Source: Heliopora coerulea
Taxonomy: Eukaryota > Cnidaria > Anthozoa > Scleralcyonacea > Helioporidae
Assembly (NCBI GenBank): GCA_030142905.1
Contig: JASJOG010000317.1
Location: forward strand, 186,001-250,000
Length of the DNA: 64,000 nucleotides
Direction: 5' to 3'
Positions 22,620-33,037 of this stretch are shown here, piece by piece. The notes beneath the pieces were generated by a model. That model searched no databases, had not been told where the DNA came from, and saw only the letters and a program-made list of their open reading frames with translations. The stretch's first letter is position 1; each line of letters opens with the position of its first letter. The translations under genes and the position numbers were made by a program.

Positions 22620-25523
22620 TCATGGTCTTTCACCAGAAGCCAACCGTCGGTTTATGTCTTCAATAACAGGAATTAGCTCTGCAATGCTGTCGATGACATA
22701 ATGAGCACCAGCATTTGCAAGCATCTCATAGGACTTTTCTAGCTTTCGCTCATATTCTTCATCAGGAAGGGCATTTATTTCCTCTTCATTTAATGCAACA
22801 TAGTTCCCCTATAAAGTAATGGAAAAGCAATGCATCACATTAACCCTGGCCCAGTAATTCATAGTTAACCTCCTACTTCCCTCTAGGAACACTCTTCTGT
22901 TCTTAATGATTTAAATCCCAGCAAAGCACTTTCCATTCTTCATTTTCTGGTACAACCACACTGGTATTTCCCTGTATGTATGTACAGATACACTCAACTA
23001 AATCCCCACCCTTTAGTCAATCAAAGCATGTTCTGGAAAGTTTTTATTCTGTCTTTTTTTGTTCACTTTCATGCAGAATCACTATTCCTAATACCTTTCA
23101 TGCAGTGAATGATAAAGCAACCAGTCTATGCAAACATTCTGGTTCAGTTCTTCAAACTCATCCCTTGAATGTTATTTGCTATAACAGGCAAGGTTTGTGA
23201 CCCCTCATAGGTAAAACAAACCTGTAACCATCTACAGCTGTAAAAGGAACACTTACTGTCCTTGCCAATCCTACACTCCAACAGCCTGCCGAAGTACCTT
23301 CCCTAACACCGTCTACGGTGTCATCCACTTTCACGATTGCAGAAATTGGATTGACATCCAACCTTATGGCATTTGCCCAAACCATGTATGGATATGGTCG
23401 AGCTTGTGGCACCTCATCTGCTGCAACATAGCAGTTGGGAACATAGCCATTTTCTGCTGCAATCTTTTTTAGTATGTCTACCATGGGTGTGGTAAAACCT
23501 GTGGTGGACCCAATTTTCAGCTTCATCTCCTTCTGAAGGATGTTCACTGTGTCAACAGCTCCTGTAATCATTTCGGAATACTCTTCCAAACAGGCCAATT
23601 GCTGAGGGACAAAATTCTCAAACATTCTCTCAACATCGTCTTCATTTGGGTAACGACCAAACTGTTCTTTCCACCGCCTCCTCACAGACTCAATCTGTGT
23701 GATCATTCGTATGTGCACTTTCTTATGCCTACCCATAGGCTCTCTGGCTTCTTCCATTGTGATTGGAACACCTTCCTGCTCAAAAACTTTGATGAAGACC
23801 ACTGCTGGTGAATAGACACCACAATCTAAGACTGTTCCTGCCCAGTCCAAGATTACTGCCTTTATTTTGCCTTGATACACTCTAATATTCCTGTATTCAG
23901 TTCGTGGATTGGAGAGAAGTGCACCTAAAGTAAAGAATAAAACTTGTTACCCATGTGCTGTGAATTGGTAATTACTAAACAAGAACATTTTGCTAATACT
24001 TTGGTATTAATTATCAAAATATTATGCCACTTCATATTAAAAAGATCTTTTGGTAAACAAGAATACCTTGCACAATTTTCAATTTTTTGGATTATACTAA
24101 GTACATTTGTATATCCTGGGATAATCCTTTAACTCCAGGATTATCCCAGGAGGTCCAGAAAGCCTTTTCTTCACGAGTCAGTACCATAAACACCTCATTT
24201 TCACTTACACATTTGGTTTCTTTTTAGTTTTAAATCTTTTTAAATTTTATTTTCTAATTCTAAGCTTTTATTTTGTTCAAGTTTAGAATTACATAATTTC
24301 TTTCAAAATGAAGAGCATACTATTAATCCATTAAGTCCTCCCCACAACCTTCCTCCGCCAAATAGAATAGACAGGCCCAGACATGATAAATTATTGTAGG
24401 GTCATGTCAGGAGTAAAGGATTAAATAAGAGATTTTATGACATCAGCTTGTGAACAAAGTTTCACAAGCTCTCCTAATCACATACTTGTAGTAAACTGTC
24501 ATATGACAGTTAGGATTCAACTGAAAGTAACCCATTTGATTGGTCATGGGCAACCTCTGGGGAAAACCACATGTGGTTTTACTTTGAAACTGACCTTGAC
24601 CCTGCCAACAAGTGCTCGGGGTAAAATCACCAGGGGGTTTTCCTCCAGAGGTATTTGAGGCGCAAATCCCCATGGAGACGGAAATCTAATTTGTATGTAA
24701 CAATCATGTGAGAGTTATATGATGCCACGTGAACACCATGTGCGACGAGATGCAAATAATGGATAAATGATCGCATAAACGTCCCCATCACTGTAACGCT
24801 TTGTCCCAAATCCAAAACTCTATCCCACAGAAACGAAGGTTGTTTTGTCAAGGACAAAGATGTAAAATACAAACTGCATAATGGGAAAGTCTAGGGATAG
24901 GAATAAAGCTCCAGGATATTTGAAAACTCAAACGTCTGAGTGGGAGTAATTTAAAGTCAGTGACCCCACGTGTAAGGTCATTGTTCATTCATCCATAGTT
25001 GATTTGCTTCGGAAACACCAAAATAGTTTCTCAGTATTCTATCAAGCTTTTACACTCCCCACAGAGTTACAGAACAATTGAAAAACAACTGGAGACCACA
25101 CGAGTAAGCAGAGTGACATAGAGTTGTAAACGAGTGGAGTAAGCAGAATGACATCTAGTTGTAAAATAAAACATTTAGCACCGTGAGCCCTCGTGCCCCG
25201 GTGATACGAACTGGTTTTCCCAATAACTATTTCACAAAAGTTTCATAAACGTTTATCAATCCTTTCTACATCTCCTCAATTTAATACACCAGTAGACCAC
25301 GATCTGAACCTTACTGATCAATGTCGAAGCAACACGAGGATGAACCTTTAACCTGATAGTAATAATTGACAACATTACCTGAAATACTCTCGAAAGCTCT
25401 CGCGGTTCTTTGGCGAGATACGGCGTCATTGCTCTGTCCCCGTTGAGTAATCACCATGTGGTTTAAACAGGCCAACTGAGGCCTCAAACTCGAGCGAGAA
25501 ACCCTTCTCAGAGACGACAGCAT
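22620..25523 (-). CDS. phnX: phosphonoacetaldehyde hydrolase (phosphonatase), mitochondrial-type leader
   Basis: Three minus-strand exons: 25379-25523 (ATG at 25521-25523), 23257-23924 and 22620-22808 (TGA). Junction phases fit (1, 0) and give 333 residues; bacterial PhnX is about 270. The enzyme cleaves the C-P bond of phosphonoacetaldehyde to acetaldehyde and phosphate, the second step of 2-aminoethylphosphonate breakdown. HAD-fold hallmarks: DWAGT with nucleophile Asp75 and the family's Ala in place of the second Asp; Lys116 in MGRHKK, 41 residues later, at the Schiff-base position; GSTTG with Thr189; [12 protein letters not shown]; and VDDTVD with Asp249/Asp253. The C-terminus ends with the typical [11 protein letters not shown]...[14 protein letters not shown] pattern. 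The first 20 residues are Arg/Ser/Leu-rich without acids, a plausible mitochondrial presequence. It may descend from an old bacterial transfer, but it is intron-containing and not a contaminant. Confidence 0.93.
24114..24151. repeat. perfect 14-bp stem hairpin
   Basis: TCCTGGGATAATCC at 24114-24127 and its exact complement at 24138-24151 with a 10-base loop, in intron 1 of the phosphonatase gene. Function unknown. Confidence 0.9.
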
Positions 25524-26229
25524 GGCTACCTTCACCAAATAGAAGTTAATCACTTGATGTTATACCACAAAGCACCAGCCCACGAAAGTAGCTGACGTTA
25601 CCGGAAGTAAATTTGTCTCTTATTTCAACCGTCCAGATTTTCGAAGGATATCGTGTCTATTAGTTGTTTATGTGCTGATATCAGGGTGTTTCCTTTACAA
25701 AATACGTTGTGAGGTTGAGAAGCCACATTGTTGAGTTAGGTACCCGTTTACAACCGAGTCTGTCGGTCTTAATTCTATATCAAAATCATCTTTAGGGTAA
25801 CATCTGATCAAGAGTTAATTTCATGATGGAACATTTGGCTTGACCACATGGTAACAGTTACGTGCTACTTACATGTGGCACATTGTGAAAGTCTTACGGT
25901 GGGATATCGATTTGTCTCTGCGTGTGGCTAGGGGGAGGGAGTAATGTTCAGGGGCGTGGGTAAAATCATTGATCAATTTTTAGATAGAAACCAATGAAGT
26001 TAGGCGGCCTTAAGGGCCTCGGTAAATTTCATTTATGGAGAAAATAATAACTTCCAGATGTTTACACCACCTTTGTGGTTAAATAATTTCACTCCATACC
26101 TTGAATAATGAAGGTCCGTCTGGTATCTCTATAAACAACCACATTGGTAGAAAATGTATCCACTTTTTCGATAACTCCAGGGTCCCAAATAAAATGAACT
26201 TTCCTAAGTAGAAGTTTCGATGTGGAGGT

Positions 26230-26790
26230 GTGTATGTGTGAGTGTATATGTGAAAGATGTGATACTATATGAGGGTAAGTGTGGGTGTAGAAGTAGGAAG
26301 AGATGTAGAATTAGGAGATGGATGAGTATGGCAGAAGTAGGAGTAGAAGTTAGAGTAGGAGCAGACTTTGGTTCAGGTAAATATGTAGGTATAAGTTAAA
26401 TTTGGTGTGGATTTGGGAGTAGGAGTAGAAGTAGGAATAAAAAGAGGAGAAAGAGGTGGTGGAGGAGAAAGGTAAGGAGTAGAAGTAGCATATGAGTGGG
26501 GGTAGGAGTAAGAATAGTACATGAGGTACGTGTGGGCGTAGAAGTAGGAGTATGAGTGGAGTGAGAGCAGGTGTAGGACTGGAACTAGGTGTGATCAGTA
26601 GAAGTAGTGGGAGTAATAGTGGGAGTAGGTGGGGTACTAGATACTTGGGTAGGAGTGAAAGTAAGAGTAGGAGTAGAGAGAGCAGGAAAAGTAAGAGTGG
26701 GAGTGAAAGAAAGAGTAAGTGTTTGTGAAGGTGCTGGTATTGGTGTATGGGTATATGTGTGTGTGTGTGTGTGTCTGTGTGTGACAGCGT
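26230..26790. repeat. GTAGGAGTAGAA-type minisatellite plus (GT)n
   Basis: Degenerate hexamer/dodecamer repeats of GTAGGA, GTAGAA and GTGGGA covering about 500 bases, running into a GTGTGT tract at about 26755-26785. Open frames within are compositional. Confidence 0.92.
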
Positions 26791-29252
26791 CTGTGTGCGC
26801 ATCCGTTAAAATTAAAGAATTTTTTTTTCTAAGAATTCTGTAATGAGTGGTTCTTGTAATTTTTAGTATATATGATTAAACAAGTTTCCTTTCTTAAACC
26901 TTCGCATAAACATACGTTGTCTTCCTTGCGTACAAGATTACTTAGCAATGTTAGAGTGTGTTTGCCTCACGAATCCTCGCTCAGTTTTACGGCCACAGTA
27001 ACATAACCAAGAAACGTTGGAAGACAAGATATCCTTTCATCGTTCTGCCATTCCTTTGTAGTAAATCCGGAAAGCTTAATCCTTGAAACTTTACAAAGAC
27101 TTGTTAAACATCTTTTCCTCCATTCCATTTTCAGCCATGGTGTTTTTCCGATCATCTTCTCCCTGAGCCCCTGCAAGTTTGTGGCAATGTGCTTGCCTTC
27201 CCCCGAAAAACTTTCTCGTAGATACCCCGAACATCTCCTAAAAATGTCTTTCTCCCTGGAAATACTTAACAAAGTTTCATTGTGTATCATCTTTAAAATG
27301 TTATTCAGAAACCTTGTTTCATTGTCAGCTTTCTCCGCTCCGAGATGTCTCCCTTTGACGAGTAAAATGGTGTGGCATTAGCTAGAGTAAAATCAAAATG
27401 TCGGACACGAACCGAAAAGAGTTGGAGGGATTTACACCAGTTTCACAACCCCCGGTTGCTTCAGTGAAAATTGAGCTGTTTTGGTGAAGGAATGCACGTG
27501 ATCCTTTGACCTTGTCATATTATCTTCATCGACTTGGCAAACGTAAACGTTTCCTCATGTTAAACGTTTCCCCATTCAAGAGCTTGACGGAGCCATCTGT
27601 TGAATTAGTCAGGGCATCTTGACCTTGTCCTTGCCAAGAGAAATCTCCTCAATGTGTTACACAAAAAAATCTTCCGATAAAAGGTGTGTGCGTTTGTGAA
27701 CTACAATGATCAAGTAAGACCTACGTACATAAATTTTCAAAGGAGAGGTTTAGGGAAACTTTCAAGAGAGACAGACTAGTAAAGAAAGATTTTTCATACC
27801 TTCCAGGCGCAACACCAGTGACCTTGACTGCTCCTAAACTCTCAAAGCACCCCGCAAGGAGGACGACAACCTTCAACCCTCGATGAGGGGGTAAGCGAAT
27901 TGTCACGGAAAATATGCTAAGTTTCTGGCTAAATACAGATTTTAAATTTAAAATGCTTTTTCATTTTAGAAACTGCGAACTATTGGTGTTACACTTCCTA
28001 AACTAGGGGGACAACAAATGAGGGTAAAAATTTTCTCTAGAGGCATCAATTTTTCTTAGGAAGGTTAAAGAATTTCCTTCCCTGAAGTGCCTGAACAAAT
28101 CTCATCTTCTTAAAGAATCTTCCCCGAACAAGAAATGATGCTGACATGGTTTATGAACCCAAACATTGAATTGACGTGGGGCAGTATAATAATAACAAAC
28201 TTTTAATGGAATATAATTAGTATTTTAAAGATAACGAGTATATTTAACCCGTATATCGCCATACAATCGCAGTATTCCTTTCCAAGCAGTTCTTATCATA
28301 GCTGGGCTATAATAATGTTGTATAACAACTCAGTATATACTTCTTACTTACATTTTCAAAAATATTTTGCTTTATTAACAATATTCACCGTAGTTACGTG
28401 ATTCTTTTGATATATTCCCTACTGAGGTTCCATCGTCCGCCAGGGATGTACTCTTAGTACGTGTTCTTTGGTATTTACGAATCTACATCTTCTACATTCA
28501 AGACTTTTATCTGGTACACACTCTTTATTGTTGAGTTAACCTTTTAGGTCCTTGTGGAAGCTTTTTGAAAGCATGTATATCATGTCAAAGAATGTTCTTC
28601 ACTCGAAATGTCTTCAGCAAACATGCATTCAGTTCTTCGTATTTATCTTAATGTGTGACCACAGAATAAATGATCAATCAGAAGTCCAACTCAGTGTCAA
28701 TAATTCTGATGATTGTGTCCTCGTGTTTTCGACCTCGGCCATCTTCGAATTCGTGATGGTGTCGTCAAATCTAGTTGAACTTGTACTTTAAATGTTATTC
28801 AGCCTTTTTTAGGGAAAAAAAGACCCCCAAAAAACCCCAAACCATCGGAGTTTGGACAATGATTTGAACAGCTTGGTGAGAGGTCAAGTCTCTCTGGGCT
28901 AAAACTCGTTTGGTGGAGATGCTTACTGGGAACATGATAGCCGAGAAAAATTGAGGACAAAAAAACCCCACGAAGTTGGACGTCTGGTTGATTAAATATT
29001 CTGAGTGTACTCTGATCCTGAAAACAACCAGGCAACCATATTGTACTCAATGCAAGGTACTGAACCTCCCACATTTCCAGCTCATCTAACTAACACTTTT
29101 GACAGCTTCAACCTTTAACGGACAGATTACTTCAACCTGCAATCGTGCATACATTCAATGAATATGTTCGATCGCTAATTGACTTCTTGGTGACCAGGTT
29201 TGTCTGGCCAATGATATAAGAATGGAAATGCTGCGTGGGTAGTATAAAACAG

Positions 29253-29426
29253 CACAAAAAGTTAAAAGGTTGGTAGACTGCCGAATTTATGATAAAGAAT
29301 TCTAACGTTTCGATTTGTGGCCTTTCGCCAGTGAGCGAGTTGACTCTCTGACGAACGGCCACAGCTCCAAACGTTAGAATTCTTTATCATAAATTCGGCA
29401 CTCTCCCAACCTTTTAACTTTTTGTG
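29253..29426. mobile_element. fold-back element with paired hammerhead-like cores
   Basis: Arms of about 58 bp (29253-29310 and 29369-29426) are inverted copies around a GGCCAC-containing centre. Right arm, plus strand: CTGACGA from 29348, a short helix, then CAAACGTT. Left arm, minus strand: CTGGCGA, GGCCAC, then CGAAACGTT. Each strand thus shows a hammerhead-like core with a different single lesion, and both contain a self-complementary ACGT after the GAA/CAA. TTGTCTGGCCAATG stands at 29200-29213 and 29427-29440, a 14-bp direct repeat bracketing the insertion. Confidence 0.7.
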
Positions 29427-29532
29427 TTGTCTGGCCAATGCCTGACGATTTTCTTCGCCAAAGCGAGACCTCTGTACTGGAAAAGCTTATTTAAAGGTTA
29501 AGGGTTGGATGTCTTGTACCTGCATGTAACTA

Positions 29533-30831
29533 CTATAAGATGGTATCGCTATCACAAAAAGACACCCTATTTTTCGTTGTGGAATTCTTGCTTGATCTTA
29601 CTTTATTCTGGGCTCCTTTCAGTTTAGTAACACCGTCATCTTGTTCACCGACTTTTACTACTTCTTCGTTCATATTTCCATCGACAAACACATCATCGTT
29701 CTTCGAATCCTCTTCTTCATTTTCTTCAACAATTTCGGCACGTTCGGAACGTGTCGTTGTTACTGAGCCACAAGAAGGCCTGTGGACCGAGGCATACGAA
29801 CTCCTGGTCCCGCTAGTCGTTAGGGTTCCCGCCCACTGACTATTTGTCGAAACGCGCCTTGAGTCGAGGTACCACGTGTGGTAACTTGTGGTACGGGGGT
29901 TCTCCTTGTGCAAGCACCAGGCGTAGAAGCGTCGGAATACGACCCGATAGCTCGGATTGAAGAACGAGTAGAGGATGGGATTTAAGGCGCTGTTCAAGTA
30001 ATGCAACCATTTAGTGACGGCTGGTATGACTGGCTTTGATTTTAGATACGGAAGGCAACTTTCGCAATAATGAAACAATAATGAGGTAACGAAAAATGGC
30101 ATCCAGCAAATGACGAATGCTACCATGACGACGCTCAAGTTTTTCGCTGTCTTGTATTCATTCACCATACATCCGAAGAACTGTCTGTTCCCCTCGGGGT
30201 TTGACATCCGTCGCTTCCGGAAGGCGCGAACAACGAACACGATTTTCGTGAAGCAGACGATCATGGTAGTCAGCGGTAAGAAGAAGCCAAGTATGGCGAT
30301 GACCAAGAACTTCCAGTTCGTCTCAAAAAGGTACATGGAGGCGGTGGCAATAGAGTATCCCCAGACCCCAACGATGATTTTGTGCGCCAGGGAAGGTGTG
30401 ACAGTGGTGTGATGCTTAAACGGACTGCTTACGGAGTACAAGCGATCGACGCTGACCACAGCGAGGTTTGCGATCGAAGATGCTTCGCAAACAATGTCAA
30501 GGAAAGTCCAAAAGGTGTCCAGAGTTTCATGCTTCCAGGACTTCGGTAGGCTGGCCCAGCGGTCGATCTCCCACAGGAGCCAGAAAGGCATGGTGACTAA
30601 CGCCACTATGAGATCACTGATAGCCAGGTTGATTAGGAAGTGGTTGGTGACTTGTTTACGAACGCGCTCAAACAGGCGGAAGATCACAATGATGAGAACA
30701 TTACCAGCGATTGCCAGGAGCATGACAGTTGAGAGGGCCACCGCTGACGTAATGATCCCGGCACTCGAATAGTGTGGAAAGGGCTTAGACCCAACTGATT
30801 GGTTCATTGAAGATGTCGTGGAAATTGACAT
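29533..30831 (-). CDS. rhodopsin-class G-protein-coupled receptor, aminergic-like
   Basis: One intronless frame of 432 residues with seven membrane helices between about residues 25 and 295. Class A marks: Asn44 (GN) in helix 1, LAISD with Asp73 in helix 2, DRL (129-131) in place of DRY, Pro186 in helix 5, CWMP (242-245) in helix 6 and NPILY (284-288) in helix 7. Asp112 falls at position 3.32, and Trp275/Tyr278 at 7.40/7.43, which together are hallmarks of biogenic-amine receptors. The helix-5 serines used for catecholamines are absent. Position 3.25 is Asp105 and no Cys is seen in the second extracellular loop, so the usual disulfide is missing. The C-tail is long and very acidic around residues 365-400. 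It acts at the plasma membrane; ligand unknown. Single-exon amine-like receptors are common in cnidarian genomes. Confidence 0.92.
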   Translation of the reverse strand: MSISTTSSMNQSVGSKPFPHYSSAGIITSAVALSTVMLLAIAGNVLIIVIFRLFERVRKQVTNHFLINLAISDLIVALVTMPFWLLWEIDRWASLPKSWKHETLDTFWTFLDIVCEASSIANLAVVSVDRLYSVSSPFKHHTTVTPSLAHKIIVGVWGYSIATASMYLFETNWKFLVIAILGFFLPLTTMIVCFTKIVFVVRAFRKRRMSNPEGNRQFFGCMVNEYKTAKNLSVVMVAFVICWMPFFVTSLLFHYCESCLPYLKSKPVIPAVTKWLHYLNSALNPILYSFFNPSYRVVFRRFYAWCLHKENPRTTSYHTWYLDSRRVSTNSQWAGTLTTSGTRSSYASVHRPSCGSVTTTRSERAEIVEENEEEDSKNDDVFVDGNMNEEVVKVGEQDDGVTKLKGAQNKVRSSKNSTTKNRVSFCDSDTIL

Positions 30832-30957
30832 TGCTAATCTATACCGAAAAGGGAAAAAGAAGACAGTTTATCAACTTTGCAGGACTGCTGTGTAGTAATC
30901 TGGTTGGGACCTTAAGAGGAAAAGTCGACTGTAAGAAAGCAGGATGTGGAAGAAATT

Positions 30958-31080
30958 ATGAACGGATGAATGAATGGATGGATGGACTGACAGGCAAATG
31001 GACGGATGGATGGATGGATAGATAGATGGAGAAGTGGATGGATGGATGGATGAGTCGATGGATGGATGGACGGACTAGAT
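30958..31080. repeat. (GGAT)n microsatellite
   Basis: GGATGGAT array with GACT and GATA interruptions just upstream of the receptor gene's start (which reads leftwards), about 130 bases from the ATG. Confidence 0.93.
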
Positions 31081-32430
31081 GTTAGTGGATAAAAAAATTT
31101 CGAATGTTTAACTGTACTTCTTGAGCTTCATTGATACAAAATGATGTGATTCAACTGTCGTTGTCTGCCAAATATCCCAATGTCAAGACTTTCGCTTGTC
31201 AATCGCTTTTCATTCCTAGTGTACGAGCATTTACCTCCAAAATTGATGAATTGGAGTAGCCGCTAGATTAGAATCGCTAAACTGAGAAGTGAACTATTGT
31301 TATCTACGTAAAGAATTTGGAATCCTAATATGAACCTTAAACGATCTTCTCAAGGCTTGCGTGTCCATAGACGTCTTCGCAGGGAAAAAAAGAAAGTTCA
31401 TGGGCAACTGGATGGTCACGTGTTCAAAGGATTTAGTCACGTGACGTTAGTCAAACACATGCGTCGCTTTCTCTGCACTAAACATTTCGTAAATATCGCG
31501 GCACACCTCAAGTACATAATGGATTTTGTGTTTTAGTTTCCAAGTCTGTCTATGCTACTTTCTTCTACTATCATAAGCGTAGCGACTATGTCTAACATTG
31601 CAAACATCCTATGCATTTGTACCTCCGTTTGAAAACTCGTAATGGCAGAAAAATTGAACTTCTCAATCACCTCAATAATTAACGGATGAACGGAGATTTG
31701 TTGAACCTTAACCTCAAGAAGAACCCATAGTTTTGTCCTAGAAAGCTGGAATCTTCAACAATATTTCGGAATGTTTTTAAAACTTCTTTCTTGAGGTTAT
31801 CGTTAATCGCAGTGATGCTTCTTGTTAGACGTTATTTTGCCAGGAATTGCTCGCTGAGGTGGATTGGTAAGATACGGTTTTTGATATGTGACGTGTCTTG
31901 GCTATTAAAAGGGAAAAGCGTACAGAAAATGAATAAAACAGTCAAAAATACTTGCTCTGAGGCTTCTTAAACTTGTTGCACTGCAAAGCAGTTTAGTCTG
32001 AAACCCTACATATATTCATCTTTTTCAGTTGGCTTGCAAAGTAACCGTACACAAATTTGGCATTTATTGACGTGAACGACATGCAGAGTTGTCGGAAATG
32101 AAGCTTTTACGAAACCGTTCCAAGTTTCACTCCAGGTCAGGTCGAAATTTTATTTTTTGGCATTCCTTATTATTTGACTTGGCTTTCTCACTCTTTGATA
32201 AGCAGATTTTTCGAAGAGGCTAATTGACCAATAGATAGGAAATCCAAAGAGGGATGCAACGATGTGATGTCGTGATCCGAAAAGTTGGGGAAGTGTAACA
32301 ATTGACTACTCCTGATACAAGGGAAGCACTTTCTCCTCAAGACCTACAGTAGTGAGCTGAACAAAAATCGAAGGCGGTTTTGCAACTCGAAGTTAGGTGT
32401 AGTGACCGATACACAACGACGACTAGCCTG

Positions 32431-32799
32431 CAGTGGCGTAATTTGGAATTTTTAGTGCGGGTGCAAGACTTAAGATTTTCCGACAAATGGGCGTGGTCAT
32501 GTGGGCGTGGCCACGTAAAAATGCTATATTTAATAACTAACCTACATTACAATAAATCATATCTACTCATTCTTACATACACTAATACACAAATTCATCT
32601 TAATTTGTCCTATATTACGTCTCCGAATTAAGATCATGATTAAGAATTAAGATCATGACAGGAATTTCGCGATATAATTATCTCAACAGCTAACACCCAA
32701 ATTTCCGACAGAGGACTACAATTTTCCGACAGATGACCATACTGGTGTCGTGTGGGGGGGGGCGACCGCCCCCCTGCCCCCCCTATAGTTACGCCACTG
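32431..32799. mobile_element. hAT-like MITE with 8-bp target duplication
   Basis: Ends are CAGTGGCGTAATTTGG and, on the complement, CAGTGGCGTAACTATAGG, flanked on both sides by the exact octamer CTAGCCTG (32423-32430 and 32800-32807). A 369-bp body without coding capacity contains three TTTCCGACA repeats and a G/C-run behind the right terminus. An 8-bp duplication with CAGTGGCG-type ends fits non-autonomous elements of the hAT group; P-type elements also make 8-bp duplications. Confidence 0.85.
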
Positions 32800-32914
32800 C
32801 TAGCCTGAGAATGCAACATTCCTCCTTCGGGGAGAAAGGTGTTTTCATTTAAAAGGCGAGAAAGTTAATGACCAGATGACAACTTTACTTCTCATAATAC
32901 GTGGATTTTCTTCA

Positions 32915-33037
32915 AACTCTCGGAAAATCAATTTCTGAGCCCCAGACGGGGATCAAACCTGCAACCTTCTAATGACAGGTGAAAACGTTGCAGCTTCGAT
33001 TCCCGTCGGGGGCTCAGAAATCGATTTTCTGAGAGTT
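32915..33037. mobile_element. palindromic SINE-derived element
   Basis: About 50-bp arms beginning AACTCTCGGAAAATCAATTT and ending with the near-complement at 33037. They contain the CTGAGCCCC...GGGGCTCAG segment and degenerate tRNA B-box pieces. A diverged relative of the palindrome at 49951-50136. Confidence 0.75.

Larger units (their letters stand above)
25524..29532. other. intergenic region, mostly repeats
   Basis: It holds the 5' side of the phosphonatase gene, a GTAGGA-type array (26230-26720) followed by a short GT tract, one copy of the short dispersed motif at 27335-27394, a fold-back element at 29253-29426 and another dispersed-motif copy at 29430-29473. A minus-strand open stretch at 26967-27370 has no recognisable domain and begins inside the dispersed repeat, so I do not call it a gene. 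Confidence 0.55.

Noticed and set aside
26967..27370. Open minus-strand stretch of about 125 codons
   Set aside because: No recognisable domain, no usable acceptor in phase, and its start lies in a dispersed repeat.
27398..27487. Small plus-strand frame starting MSDTNRKELEGF
   Set aside because: Only 29 codons, adjacent to a dispersed repeat, with a weak donor and no following exon found.
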